Source of the DNA: Arthrobacter rhizosphaerae
GTDB lineage: Bacteria > Actinomycetota > Actinomycetes > Actinomycetales > Micrococcaceae
Direction: 5' to 3'
NCBI RefSeq assembly: GCF_023062595.1
Contig: NZ_JALLAN010000014.1
Coordinates: 94,647 to 158,646 of the forward strand
Length of the DNA: 64,000 nucleotides
Numbering within the stretch: position 1 is the first letter of the stretch; each line of letters begins with the position of its first letter. The notes below the pieces were generated by a model that had not been told where the DNA came from, did no database searches, and was given only the letters and a program-made list of their open reading frames with translations. The translations under genes were made by a program, and so were the position numbers. Of the stretch, positions 35,713-43,790 are shown piece after piece.

Positions 35713-36881
35713 CGCCCGACAAGAACCTCCTCACGCTCGGAGTTCTGGCCTCCACGCGTAAGCCGGATGAGCGCCGGCTTCCCATACATCCCAGCCATTT
35801 GGACCGCATAGCGCCCGAGCTTCGTCAGCGGATCATGCTTGAGCGAGGTTACGGCGAGCGCTATGGCGTCTCGGACGCCCAGCTCGCGCCATTGGTTGGC
35901 CGCCTGACGGGGCGGGACGAGCTCCTGGCGAGGGCCGACGTCGTGCTTCTGCCCAAGCCGCAACCCGAAGACCTTGCCGAGCTGCGTGACGGCCAGGTCC
36001 TCTGGGGCTGGCCCCACTGCGTCCAGGACCGGGCCATCACACAATTGGCGATCGACAAGAAGCTGACGTTGATTGCTTTTGAGGCCATGAACCACTGGGC
36101 CAGCGACGGCGGCTTCGGCCTTCATGTTTTCCACAAAAACAATGAGCTGGCCGGCTACTGCTCGGTAATCCACGCATTGGCACTGACCGGGTCCACCGGC
36201 GTTTACGGCCGCCGGCTCAGCGCCGTCGTCATCGGTTTTGGAGCTACGGCCCGGGGCGCTGTGACTGCCCTGAACGCCCAAGGGATCCATGATGTCCAAG
36301 TGCTGACCAACCGGGGTGTGGCTGCCGTGGGGTCGCCGATCCACTCCGTGCGGATTGCGCAATTCGATCACGACGACCAGGCCCCCTTCCTCAGCCAGGT
36401 CATCACTGAACGGGGACGGGTTCCGCTTGCGCCCTTCCTGGCCGAGAGCGACATCGTGGTCAACTGCACCCTCCAGGACCCGAATTCGCCGCTGACATAC
36501 CTCCGGCAAGAAGACTTGGCGGCGTTCCACCCTGGCAGCCTCATCGTGGACGTTTCGTGCGACGAAGGGATGGGCTTCAGCTGGGCTCGGTCAACCACGT
36601 TCGCTGACCCGATGTTCAGGGTGGGCGAGAACATCGACTACTACGCCGTGGACCACAGTCCGTCCTATCTGTGGAACTCCTCGACCTGGGAAATCAGCGA
36701 AGCACTGATGCCGTTCCTCGAAACAGTCATCTCAGGTCCTGAAGCATGGAAGGACAACGACACCATCACCCGCGCGATCGAAATCCGCGAGGGCGTGATC
36801 CTCAACAAGGATGTGCTGCAGTTCCAGCTGCGGGAGCCGGCGTATCCGCACCTTCCATTGGCTGCGCGGATTCCCGTCTGA
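35709..36881 (+). CDS. Alanine dehydrogenase/PNT-family enzyme, N5-(carboxyethyl)ornithine synthase-like
   Basis: 390 residues. The N-terminal AlaDH/PNT domain starts LGVLASTRKPDERRLPIHPSH. A dinucleotide-binding domain near residue 175 reads RLSAVVIGFGATARGAVTALNAQG. The overall pattern fits N5-(carboxyethyl)ornithine synthase, which reductively joins pyruvate and ornithine, rather than classic alanine dehydrogenase, but the substrate is not certain. GTG start overlaps the microprotein stop. The 3' end overlaps the convergent MFS gene by 80 bp. Confidence 0.72.
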   Translation: MTPDKNLLTLGVLASTRKPDERRLPIHPSHLDRIAPELRQRIMLERGYGERYGVSDAQLAPLVGRLTGRDELLARADVVLLPKPQPEDLAELRDGQVLWGWPHCVQDRAITQLAIDKKLTLIAFEAMNHWASDGGFGLHVFHKNNELAGYCSVIHALALTGSTGVYGRRLSAVVIGFGATARGAVTALNAQGIHDVQVLTNRGVAAVGSPIHSVRIAQFDHDDQAPFLSQVITERGRVPLAPFLAESDIVVNCTLQDPNSPLTYLRQEDLAAFHPGSLIVDVSCDEGMGFSWARSTTFADPMFRVGENIDYYAVDHSPSYLWNSSTWEISEALMPFLETVISGPEAWKDNDTITRAIEIREGVILNKDVLQFQLREPAYPHLPLAARIPV

Positions 36882-38256
36882 CAACGCGGACCAGGTGCCG
36901 CCTGTCCCTCACGTCCAGTTTGAGGGTCAGGCGCCCCTTGCGTGCAATCACGACGGCGACGGCCACCGCCGCCAGCGCGGGGACCCCGCCGGAAACCAGG
37001 ATGGCGGCCTGCGGGTCAACATGCTCGGCCACCCAGCCGATCATTGGGCCGCCGATCGCCTGACCGCCGATCAGCACCATGATGTACAGGCTCATCACAC
37101 GGCCTCTGATTCCCATGTTGGAGCTGATCTGCACCAGCTGGTTGGAACCGGTGAGGAACATGAGGCACCAGAAGCCTGAAAGGACCATCGCGACGCCGAA
37201 CCACAGCAGGGACGGTGCCAGCGATGCGAGGCAGAGCATCAATCCGTACATGCCCGCGCAGCTCACTACCGAGCGAAGCCGCAGTTGCCGCCGGCGGGTC
37301 GAGGCCACAGCGCCCGCCAGGGCGCCCAGGGCAACCAAGGCGTTCAGCAGGCCGTAGCCGGCGGCGCCGACGTCGTAAACGTGGTCAGCGAAGGCGGCAA
37401 GAATCACGGGAAGGCTCATGGCGAAAACGGCCACAAAACCAGCCATGAGCCAGGGCCAGTAGATGGTGGGCTTGCTCAAGGCGTAATGCAGCCCCTCCCT
37501 GAGCATGCCTTTTCGCTTAGGAGTGGGCGCCGTGATGAAGAGATTGTCCTTGCGGAGCAGCAACAGCATGGCCACCGTCGAACAGCAAGCAAGGGCATTC
37601 GCAGAGAAGGCCCAACCGGCACCCACTGCCGTCAGCAGAATTCCCGCGAGCGCTGGACCTATCAGCCCGCCCAGCTGGAAGGTTGTGGAGTTCACGCTGA
37701 TGGCGTTGCGCAGGTACTTGGGCCCCACGAGTTCGTTGACAAATACCTGGCGCGCCGGCTGATCCAGCACCGTGACCAGCCCCAGCACCAGGGCGATCAC
37801 ATAAACGTGCCACACCTGGACCACCTGGCTGATTGCGAGAACGGCCAGGGTGGCGGCAAGGACGGCAGCCATGCACTGGCACAGGATCAGGATCTTCCTT
37901 TTGGCGAAGCGGTCCGCCATCATCCCGGCCCAGGGCCCCAGGAACAGCGACGGCATAAACTGCAGGGCCACGGTGATCCCAACCGCTGTCACGGAACCTG
38001 AGAGCTGCAGCACCATCCAGTCCTGCGCGATGCGCTGCATCCACACTGCAATGACGGCGATGAAGTGGCCTATGGCGAAAAGGCGGAAGTTCGGCACACG
38101 CAGGGAAATAAATGTCTGGCGCCAGGGCAGCCGTTCACTCACGACGGCGATCGGCTGGGTGATGTTGCCTGGTTCGGCTGGACGGTGTGTCGCGGAGGTA
38201 GCGGAATCGATGACGGGCTGGCTGACAGTTGCCGTTGACGGCGGTGGGGGTGCCAC
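36802..38256 (-). CDS. MFS exporter, EntS/MFS_3-like
   Basis: About 484 residues from GTG 38256, preceded by TTAGGA; an upstream TTG at 38316 is also in frame. A ~50-residue polar start precedes 12 membrane segments. RVPNFRLFAIGHFIAVIAVWMQRIAQDWMVL and GPWAGMMADRFAKRKIL (loop 2-3 motif) are typical of transmembrane-secretion MFS_3 proteins. Divergent from a LysR regulator, its likely controller. Its last ~26 codons overlap the convergent dehydrogenase gene. Confidence 0.83.
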   Translation of the reverse strand: MAPPPPSTATVSQPVIDSATSATHRPAEPGNITQPIAVVSERLPWRQTFISLRVPNFRLFAIGHFIAVIAVWMQRIAQDWMVLQLSGSVTAVGITVALQFMPSLFLGPWAGMMADRFAKRKILILCQCMAAVLAATLAVLAISQVVQVWHVYVIALVLGLVTVLDQPARQVFVNELVGPKYLRNAISVNSTTFQLGGLIGPALAGILLTAVGAGWAFSANALACCSTVAMLLLLRKDNLFITAPTPKRKGMLREGLHYALSKPTIYWPWLMAGFVAVFAMSLPVILAAFADHVYDVGAAGYGLLNALVALGALAGAVASTRRRQLRLRSVVSCAGMYGLMLCLASLAPSLLWFGVAMVLSGFWCLMFLTGSNQLVQISSNMGIRGRVMSLYIMVLIGGQAIGGPMIGWVAEHVDPQAAILVSGGVPALAAVAVAVVIARKGRLTLKLDVRDRRHLVRVVRRESAQPMEGADTPAPAAGTAAHPC

Positions 38257-38347
38257 AGAGAATCCTAAGGAAGCGGTGAGCGGGGACGCCCTTAACGCTA
38301 GGATGACCCTGAGCAATTATGGAAGCGTATAGTGCCTATAACTAACA

Positions 38348-38365
38348 TTGCGTATCGCAATACGC
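38348..38365. promoter_or_regulatory. Interlocked palindromes between the MFS and LysR genes
   Basis: TTGCG-TAT-CGCAA (38348-38360) and GCGTAT-CGCA-ATACGC (38350-38365) overlap. They lie in the divergent promoter region, the usual place of a LysR-type binding site. A related GCGTATCGCCTATGC occurs at 39302-39316 after the LysR gene. Binding is inferred. Confidence 0.5.
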
Positions 38366-38418
38366 CCGATTAGTGGCCCTCCGCCACCGGAAAGGGATCC
38401 CGGCCGCAAGAGGAGACA

Positions 38419-39276
38419 ATGATGTTCGAACCAACCCAGCTCCGCACATTCCTTGCGGTCGCTGAAACCCTTAGCTTTACTAAGGCGGCCGAGCGCCTTG
38501 GACTGGCGCAGCCGACCGTGAGCCAACATGTCCGGAAGCTTGAGACGGCAGCTAAGAGGGTCCTGATAGCCCGTGATACCAGGGATGTACGGCTGACCGA
38601 CAACGGCGACGCCATGGCTGGTTTCGCCCGCAATATCCTCGCCGCACATGATGCCGCCTCCCGCTACTTCTCGGGTTCGGCGATGCGGGGAAGGCTGCGT
38701 TTCGGCACTGCTGACGACCTCGCCATCACAGGGCTGCCGCGCATCCTGCGGGAATTCCGCCAGATTTACCCACAGATCAACCTTGAGCTGACGGTGGGAC
38801 AGAGTGATCAGCTGTACAAACGCCTCAACGCAGGGCAGCTCGATCTGGTGTTTGTGAAATGGGTGGCCGGCGCGAAGGACGGCACCGTGGTCCAGCATGA
38901 TTCCTTTGCCTGGGTGGGGCTGGAGCAGACGGCCCTTACACCGGCTGATCCAGTGCCCTTGATTGCCTACCCCTCGCCGAGCCTCAGCCGGAAACTTGCC
39001 ATCGACGCCCTCGAAGCCGGTGGCCGGACCTGGCGCATCACTTGCACCACCAAACAGATCAGCGGCGTCCTCGCCGCTGTCAGGGCAGGGATCGGCGTGG
39101 CAGTCATGCCGTCCTCCCTCGTTCCGGAGGACCTGAAAATCATCACCCGGCGCTTCGATCTCCCGCCTGTGGGCGACGTCGATTTCACGCTGATCCGGAA
39201 CCCGTTGGCCAATTCGGAAGTCATCGATGCCCTGACCCAGTCCATCGTGGGGCGGACCATCAAGCGCTCGGCCTAG
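38419..39276 (+). CDS. LysR-family transcriptional regulator
   Basis: 285 residues. N-terminal winged helix with QLRTFLAVAETLSFTKAAERLGLAQPTVSQHVRKLE, then the ~200-residue co-inducer domain from about residue 90 (GRLRFGTADDLAITGLPRIL). Two adjacent ATGs (38419, 38422) are possible starts. Divergent to the MFS exporter, whose expression it probably controls. Inducer unknown. Confidence 0.9.
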   Translation: MMFEPTQLRTFLAVAETLSFTKAAERLGLAQPTVSQHVRKLETAAKRVLIARDTRDVRLTDNGDAMAGFARNILAAHDAASRYFSGSAMRGRLRFGTADDLAITGLPRILREFRQIYPQINLELTVGQSDQLYKRLNAGQLDLVFVKWVAGAKDGTVVQHDSFAWVGLEQTALTPADPVPLIAYPSPSLSRKLAIDALEAGGRTWRITCTTKQISGVLAAVRAGIGVAVMPSSLVPEDLKIITRRFDLPPVGDVDFTLIRNPLANSEVIDALTQSIVGRTIKRSA

Positions 39277-39411
39277 CAAAGATAACGATTGAACATCGAA
39301 CGCGTATCGCCTATGCTGAATTTTGCTTATGGTCAAGAAGAGGCCTGAGACATCGCTCTGACAACGAACGCGTGTCCGCCACTCTTGGAAAGCGTTCGGG
39401 ATAGGCCGCCA

Positions 39412-39738
39412 ATGACGACAGCCCAGAATGCCCACGCTCACACCGCACCCGCTGTGCGCCCCCATGAAACCACGCGCCCCACAAGCACCGGGGCCCATCA
39501 CACCAACCGCACCGCCGCCGCCACCTGGGTAGATGCCGATTACGTCGGCAACCCGTACTGCGAGCGTTGCGGCACCGATGAGTTCATCTACCTGGAAGCC
39601 TTCGTTCCGGCCAAGCATCGGCCCGACGGTTCCGTGAAGAAGCTGGGTGAAGTCACTTATTTCTGCACCGGCTGTGATGACTTTTCCGCGCACTCGGTCC
39701 CGGCATCGTGGGTGCCGCCGGGCTGGTACTTCGGCTAG
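39412..39738 (+). CDS. Small protein with a CxxC...CxxC zinc-ribbon
   Basis: 108 residues from ATG 39412. The first ~38 are His/Thr/Ala-rich and probably disordered. The second part has two Cys pairs, C50/C53 and C85/C88, in NPYCERCGTDEF and YFCTGCDDFSAHSV, a zinc-ribbon-like arrangement. It ends in an aromatic PGWYFG. Family and function unknown. It follows the LysR gene with a LysR-box-like sequence between (39302-39316), so it may belong to the same regulon. Confidence 0.7.
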   Translation: MTTAQNAHAHTAPAVRPHETTRPTSTGAHHTNRTAAATWVDADYVGNPYCERCGTDEFIYLEAFVPAKHRPDGSVKKLGEVTYFCTGCDDFSAHSVPASWVPPGWYFG

Positions 39739-39807
39739 AAACCCGCCACTGGGTCTCAACCGCGGAGCAATTCCCCGGGCACGGCAGCGGCATTGAACAT
39801 TAAGCGG

Positions 39808-39841
39808 AACCGGGCTGGCACCAAGAGGTGCCGGCCCGGTT
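39808..39841 (+). terminator. Intrinsic terminator after the zinc-ribbon gene
   Basis: A 15-bp stem (39808-39822/39827-39841, one G-U pair, loop AAGA) is followed by TTCCCTTTTG. It ends the plus-strand transcript and may also serve convergent putA, whose stop is at 39885. Confidence 0.8.
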
Positions 39842-39884
39842 TCCCTTTTGTTCGTTTGCTGCCGCGCGCTGCGGCGGAAATAGC

Positions 39885-42800
39885 CTAGATCAGGCCCTCC
39901 GAGAGGTGGTTCGGCGTGCCGAACCGGTGCGCGGTGATGCTGACCGCCTGCTCGTGCACGAACGGAAGCAGCTCCACCCGGCCAGCCTCTGTCACATTGT
40001 GGGGATAGATGGCCACATCGGGTCGTCCGCCAAGCGCCGCGGCAAGCCGGGAGGGGTTACCGCCGATCAGGCGGATGCGCCCGTTCGACAGCTTGCCCGC
40101 CGTGGCGAGGCGGGCTACGCCGGCCAGCCAGTCGGCGTCGTTCTCCATCCGTGAGTGGATAGCCAGCCCGGAGAGGACCGCCTTCAGCTGGGCGGGAAGT
40201 TCGACGGCAGTGGAGACCGTCACTGCCGAACCCGCAAGCACACCGGCAGCAACGGTCCGGATGAGATCCCCGAGCGACTGGCCCTCGGAAAGTCGGACGG
40301 TCACCGGGAGCGGGCGGTAACGGAAGACGTTGCGTTCTGCGCTCAGGCCGGACACGTCCTTGGCGGTACCGAATTCCTCTGCCCATGCCAGGGCGTCTGA
40401 AGCGAGGGCGCGCTGCAGCGTTTCAAGCTCCGCCGGCTCCAGCAGGTCCTTGGCCGCGTTCAGCAGCCTTCGCACGCCGGAGTTAGTGACGGCAGCCTTT
40501 CCTCCGCCACTCTTGTCTGCCGTGCTGGTCTTGCTCACCCAGTCTCCGAGCCCGGCGAGGTAGTTGGGCCCGCCTGCCTTGGTGCCGGCCCCAACGGCTG
40601 ACTTCTTCCAGCCACCGAACGGCTGCCGCTGCACGATTGCGCCGGTGATGCCGCGGTTCACGTAGAGGTTTCCAGCCTGGATGGTCTCCAGCCAGACAGC
40701 CAGTTCGGCGCTGTGGAGGGAGTGCAGGCCTGCGGTCAGGCCGTATTCAATCTCATTCTGGATGGCGATTGCCTCTTCCAGAGTGTCCGCGGTCATGACA
40801 CCAAGCACCGGGCCAAAGAATTCTGTCAGGTGGAAGTAGGAACCGCGCTTCACGCCATACCGGACTCCCGGGCTCCAGAGCTTGCCCGTCTCGTCGAGCT
40901 TCTTCGGCTCCACGGCCCAGCTTTCGCCGGCGTCCAGGGTGGTCAGGGCATTGAGGAGCTTGCCCTTGGCGGGTTCGATTATCGGGCCCATCTGGCTTGT
41001 GGGGTCCTCAGGGTAGCCGACTGTCAGCGAGGTGACGGCGTCGATCAGCTGGTTGTGGAAGCGCCTCGATTTGGCTGCCGAGCCCACCAGGATCACCAGT
41101 GAAGCAGCGGAGCACTTCTGGCCTGCGTGGCCGAAGGCGGAGTAGGCAACGTCCTTGGCTGCGAGATCGAAGTCGGCGCTCGGCGTGACGATGATGGCGT
41201 TCTTGCCGCTGGTCTCGGCCAGCAGCGGCAGGTCCTGGCGGAAGCTGCGGAACAGTTCGGCGGTCTCGTAGCCGCCGGTCAGGATAACGCGGTCCACAGA
41301 CGGGTGGGAGATGAGCTGCTTGCCCAGTTCCCGCTCGCCGAGCTGGACCATGGTGAGGACATCGCGGGGAACGCCTGCCTCCCACAGCGCCTCAATCATC
41401 ACGGCACCGCTGCGGCATGCCTGCTTGGCAGGCTTGATCACGACGGCGGAGCCGGCAGCGAGCGCTGCCAGCGTGGAGCCGGCCGGGATGGCAACCGGGA
41501 AGTTCCACGGCGGGGTCACCACGGTGAGCTTCGCCGGAACGAACGTGGCGCCGTCGACGTCGTCAAGCTTGCGGGCGGACTCCGCGTAGTAGTGGGCGAA
41601 GTCAACGGCCTCGCTGACCTCGGGGTCGCCCTGGTCGAGGGTCTTGCCCGTTTCGCTGGCCATGACTTCGAGCAGGTCAGCGCGGCGGGCTTCCAGGACG
41701 TCGCCGGCGCGGTGCAGGATTTCTGCCCGTTCGGCTCCGGACAGGCCAGCCCAGGCCTTGCCCTTGTCCACGGCTGTTGTAATCACCGCATTGAGGGTGT
41801 CCTCGTCAGTGATGGTGGCTGCTGCCACCGAGGTGTTGCCCAAGGTGGAGGACGGAACGCGGCCAAGGATCGCCCGGCCCCAATCCCGGTTCGCCGGCAG
41901 TGCGGGATCGGTGTCCGGGGCATTCCGGAAACCCGTCCGTGGCATGGGCTCAGGAGGCAGGTTGCGGTTCTGCGTGCGGTTCGGCCCGGGCACCTGGTCG
42001 TCGAGCTTGTCCAGGGAGTTGAGGAAGCGCTGCTTCTCGCACTCGAACAGGGATTCGTTTTCGCTGAGCTCAAACACAGCGGACATGAAGTTGTCCTGGC
42101 TGGCGCCTTCTTCGAGACGGCGGATGAGGTAGGCAATCGCGACGTCGAACTCGGCGGGGTGGACCACAGGGGTGTAGAGCAGGAGTGAGCCGACGTCCTT
42201 TTTGACCGCTTCGGCCTGTCCTTGGGCCATGCCAAGCAGCATCTCGAACTCGATACTCTGCTCTGCGGTATCCGCGATGCCGCGCTGCTTGGCAAGGAGC
42301 CAGGCGAAGGCGATGTCGAACAGGTTGTGGCCTGCCACGCCGATCCGGATGTTGCGGATCCGGTCCGGGTGCAGGGCGTAGTTGATGACCCGCTTGTAGT
42401 TGGTATCAGATTCCTGCTTGGAGGAGCACGTGGCCAGCGGCCAGTCATGAAGGGAGGACTCAACCTGCTCCATGGGAAGGTTGGCGCCCTTCACGACGCG
42501 CACCTTGATGGCGGCTCCGCCCTCGGCACGCCGGGCAGCAGCCCAGTCCTGCAGGCGGATCATGGCAGCCAGTGCATCAGGGAGGTAGGCCTGAAGGACG
42601 ATGCCGGCTTCAAGGTTCTTGAATTCGGGCTTGTCCAGGATCCTGGTGAAGACCGCGATGGTCATGTCCAGGTCCTTGTATTCCTCCATGTCCAGGTTGA
42701 TGAACTTTGCCTTCTGCCCGTTGGCTGCATAGGAGGCTGCGCGCGCGAAGAGCGGCGTGAGCTTGTCAACAACGTGCTCGACGGCCTCGTCAAAAGCCCA

Positions 42801-43478
42801 GGGCGAGTGCGGGGCCACCGTCGAGGAGACCTTGATGGAAACGTAGTCGACGTCGGGGCGTGCAAGCAGGGTATGGGTGCCTTCGAGCCGGCGGGACCCT
42901 TCCCGCTCGCCCAGCACCGCCTCACCGAGCAGATTGACGTTGAGGCGGACATCGTTCTTACGGATCTTGGCGATGGCCGGGCCCAGCTTGGCGTCGGTCG
43001 CATCCACGATGAGGTGGCCGACCATTTCGCGCAAGACGCGGCGGGCAATCGGAATAACAACCTGCGGGAGGACCGGGGCCATGGTGCCGCCTACACGCAC
43101 GGCGCTGCGCATGTACCACGGCAGGAAGGCGGGGACCTTCGGCGCGAGTTCGGCAAGGTTCCGGGCGGCGACGTGGAGATCGTCCGGGCGGATGACGCCG
43201 TCGACGAATCCAACGGTGAATTCCAGGCCGTTGGGATCCTTCAGGACGCCGGCCAGCTGCTCTGCTGAGGCGTCGACGGGAACCTTGGAAGCTTCGGTCA
43301 GCCAGCGGCGCACCAGTGCGATGGTTTCGTTTGCAAGGGCATGGGCCTCAAGGACTGCGGGGGCTCCGGCGACAGCCGCTTCCTGGGCCCTCTTTCCAGT
43401 GCGGGCACCGTGCTCCGTGGAGATGTTGGTCATGGCTGGTACTCGTTCTTTCCGTGATGTGGAACCGTCTTCATTCAT
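39885..43478 (-). CDS. putA: Bifunctional proline dehydrogenase/L-glutamate-semialdehyde dehydrogenase
   Basis: About 1197 residues. Start at ATG 43478, behind GGGAG; ATG 43433 is an alternative. The N-terminal half is a FAD proline dehydrogenase barrel (WPLATCSSKQESDTNYKRVI and RIGVAGHNLFDIAFAW near the FAD site). The second half is an aldehyde dehydrogenase with VTPPWNFPVAIPAGS and catalytic Cys in GHAGQKCSAAS. It oxidises proline to glutamate. No N-terminal DNA-binding domain is present, so regulation must be by another protein; a shared motif suggests the LysR gene at 45.4 kb. Confidence 0.95.
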   Translation of the reverse strand: MNEDGSTSRKERVPAMTNISTEHGARTGKRAQEAAVAGAPAVLEAHALANETIALVRRWLTEASKVPVDASAEQLAGVLKDPNGLEFTVGFVDGVIRPDDLHVAARNLAELAPKVPAFLPWYMRSAVRVGGTMAPVLPQVVIPIARRVLREMVGHLIVDATDAKLGPAIAKIRKNDVRLNVNLLGEAVLGEREGSRRLEGTHTLLARPDVDYVSIKVSSTVAPHSPWAFDEAVEHVVDKLTPLFARAASYAANGQKAKFINLDMEEYKDLDMTIAVFTRILDKPEFKNLEAGIVLQAYLPDALAAMIRLQDWAAARRAEGGAAIKVRVVKGANLPMEQVESSLHDWPLATCSSKQESDTNYKRVINYALHPDRIRNIRIGVAGHNLFDIAFAWLLAKQRGIADTAEQSIEFEMLLGMAQGQAEAVKKDVGSLLLYTPVVHPAEFDVAIAYLIRRLEEGASQDNFMSAVFELSENESLFECEKQRFLNSLDKLDDQVPGPNRTQNRNLPPEPMPRTGFRNAPDTDPALPANRDWGRAILGRVPSSTLGNTSVAAATITDEDTLNAVITTAVDKGKAWAGLSGAERAEILHRAGDVLEARRADLLEVMASETGKTLDQGDPEVSEAVDFAHYYAESARKLDDVDGATFVPAKLTVVTPPWNFPVAIPAGSTLAALAAGSAVVIKPAKQACRSGAVMIEALWEAGVPRDVLTMVQLGERELGKQLISHPSVDRVILTGGYETAELFRSFRQDLPLLAETSGKNAIIVTPSADFDLAAKDVAYSAFGHAGQKCSAASLVILVGSAAKSRRFHNQLIDAVTSLTVGYPEDPTSQMGPIIEPAKGKLLNALTTLDAGESWAVEPKKLDETGKLWSPGVRYGVKRGSYFHLTEFFGPVLGVMTADTLEEAIAIQNEIEYGLTAGLHSLHSAELAVWLETIQAGNLYVNRGITGAIVQRQPFGGWKKSAVGAGTKAGGPNYLAGLGDWVSKTSTADKSGGGKAAVTNSGVRRLLNAAKDLLEPAELETLQRALASDALAWAEEFGTAKDVSGLSAERNVFRYRPLPVTVRLSEGQSLGDLIRTVAAGVLAGSAVTVSTAVELPAQLKAVLSGLAIHSRMENDADWLAGVARLATAGKLSNGRIRLIGGNPSRLAAALGGRPDVAIYPHNVTEAGRVELLPFVHEQAVSITAHRFGTPNHLSEGLI

Positions 43479-43499
43479 CAGTATGAGCTCCCAATCACA

Positions 43500-43525
43500 T
43501 AAGATAAAGCGATGTTTTCTAAGCA
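43500..43525. promoter_or_regulatory. Operator-like motif upstream of putA
   Basis: A 26-bp element starting TAAGATAAAG and ending TTTTCTAAGCA lies just upstream of putA. It matches 20 of 26 positions of an element at 45339-45364 between the permease and its divergent LysR gene. A common LysR-type site is the simplest explanation. Confidence 0.6.
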
Positions 43526-43584
43526 ATACAGGTTAGGAAAACCATTGTTTTGGAAAACCGTCCGAACGTTCAAAAAATCCCCAC

Positions 43585-43775
43585 AACCCTCCCTCACCTT
43601 TCGCCCCTTTTTGGGCAACCCTCCCTCACCTTTCGCCCCTTTTTGGGCAACCCTCCCTCACCTTTCGCCCAAAAACGCCGAACCCTCCCTCACCTGATGT
43701 GAGGGAGGGTTCGGCATAAACGTCCCTTATCTGAGGGAGCGTTCCAGGATTTGCTGCGAGAAGTGAGGGAGCGTC
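43585..43775. repeat. 32-bp-phased CTCCCTCA/TGAGGGAG array, polarity flip in the middle
   Basis: Four units start at 43585, 43617, 43649 and 43681 (core AACCCTCCCTCAC). Three inverted cores (TGAGGGAG) start at 43700, 43732 and 43764. Every interval within a polarity group is exactly 32 bp. The first two units are identical over 32 bp. Where polarity flips, the cores form a 17-bp perfect hairpin. The array fills the gap between the permease 3' end and putA. The same element recurs at 63.5 kb. Confidence 0.9.
43672..43715 (-). terminator. Intrinsic terminator of the permease gene, formed by the repeat array
   Basis: Arms 43677-43693 and 43699-43715 are perfect 17-bp reverse complements with loop CTGAT. 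On the minus strand the stem is followed at once by GTTTTT. This is a strong terminator for the permease transcript, built from one forward and one inverted repeat core. Confidence 0.8.
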
Positions 43776-43790
43776 GTGCTGCTGATTCGC

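Noticed and set aside
38317..39759. 480-codon open frame on the minus strand
   Set aside because: Covers the LysR gene and the zinc-ribbon gene in antisense and resembles no protein family.
41127..42188. Long plus-strand open frames within putA
   Set aside because: All are shadows of the putA reading frame; the putA catalytic motifs are intact.
43585..43775. CRISPR array
   Set aside because: The period is only 32 bp, the conserved core is ~11-13 bp, the polarity flips, and adjacent units can be identical throughout. There are no repeat-spacer units and no cas genes.
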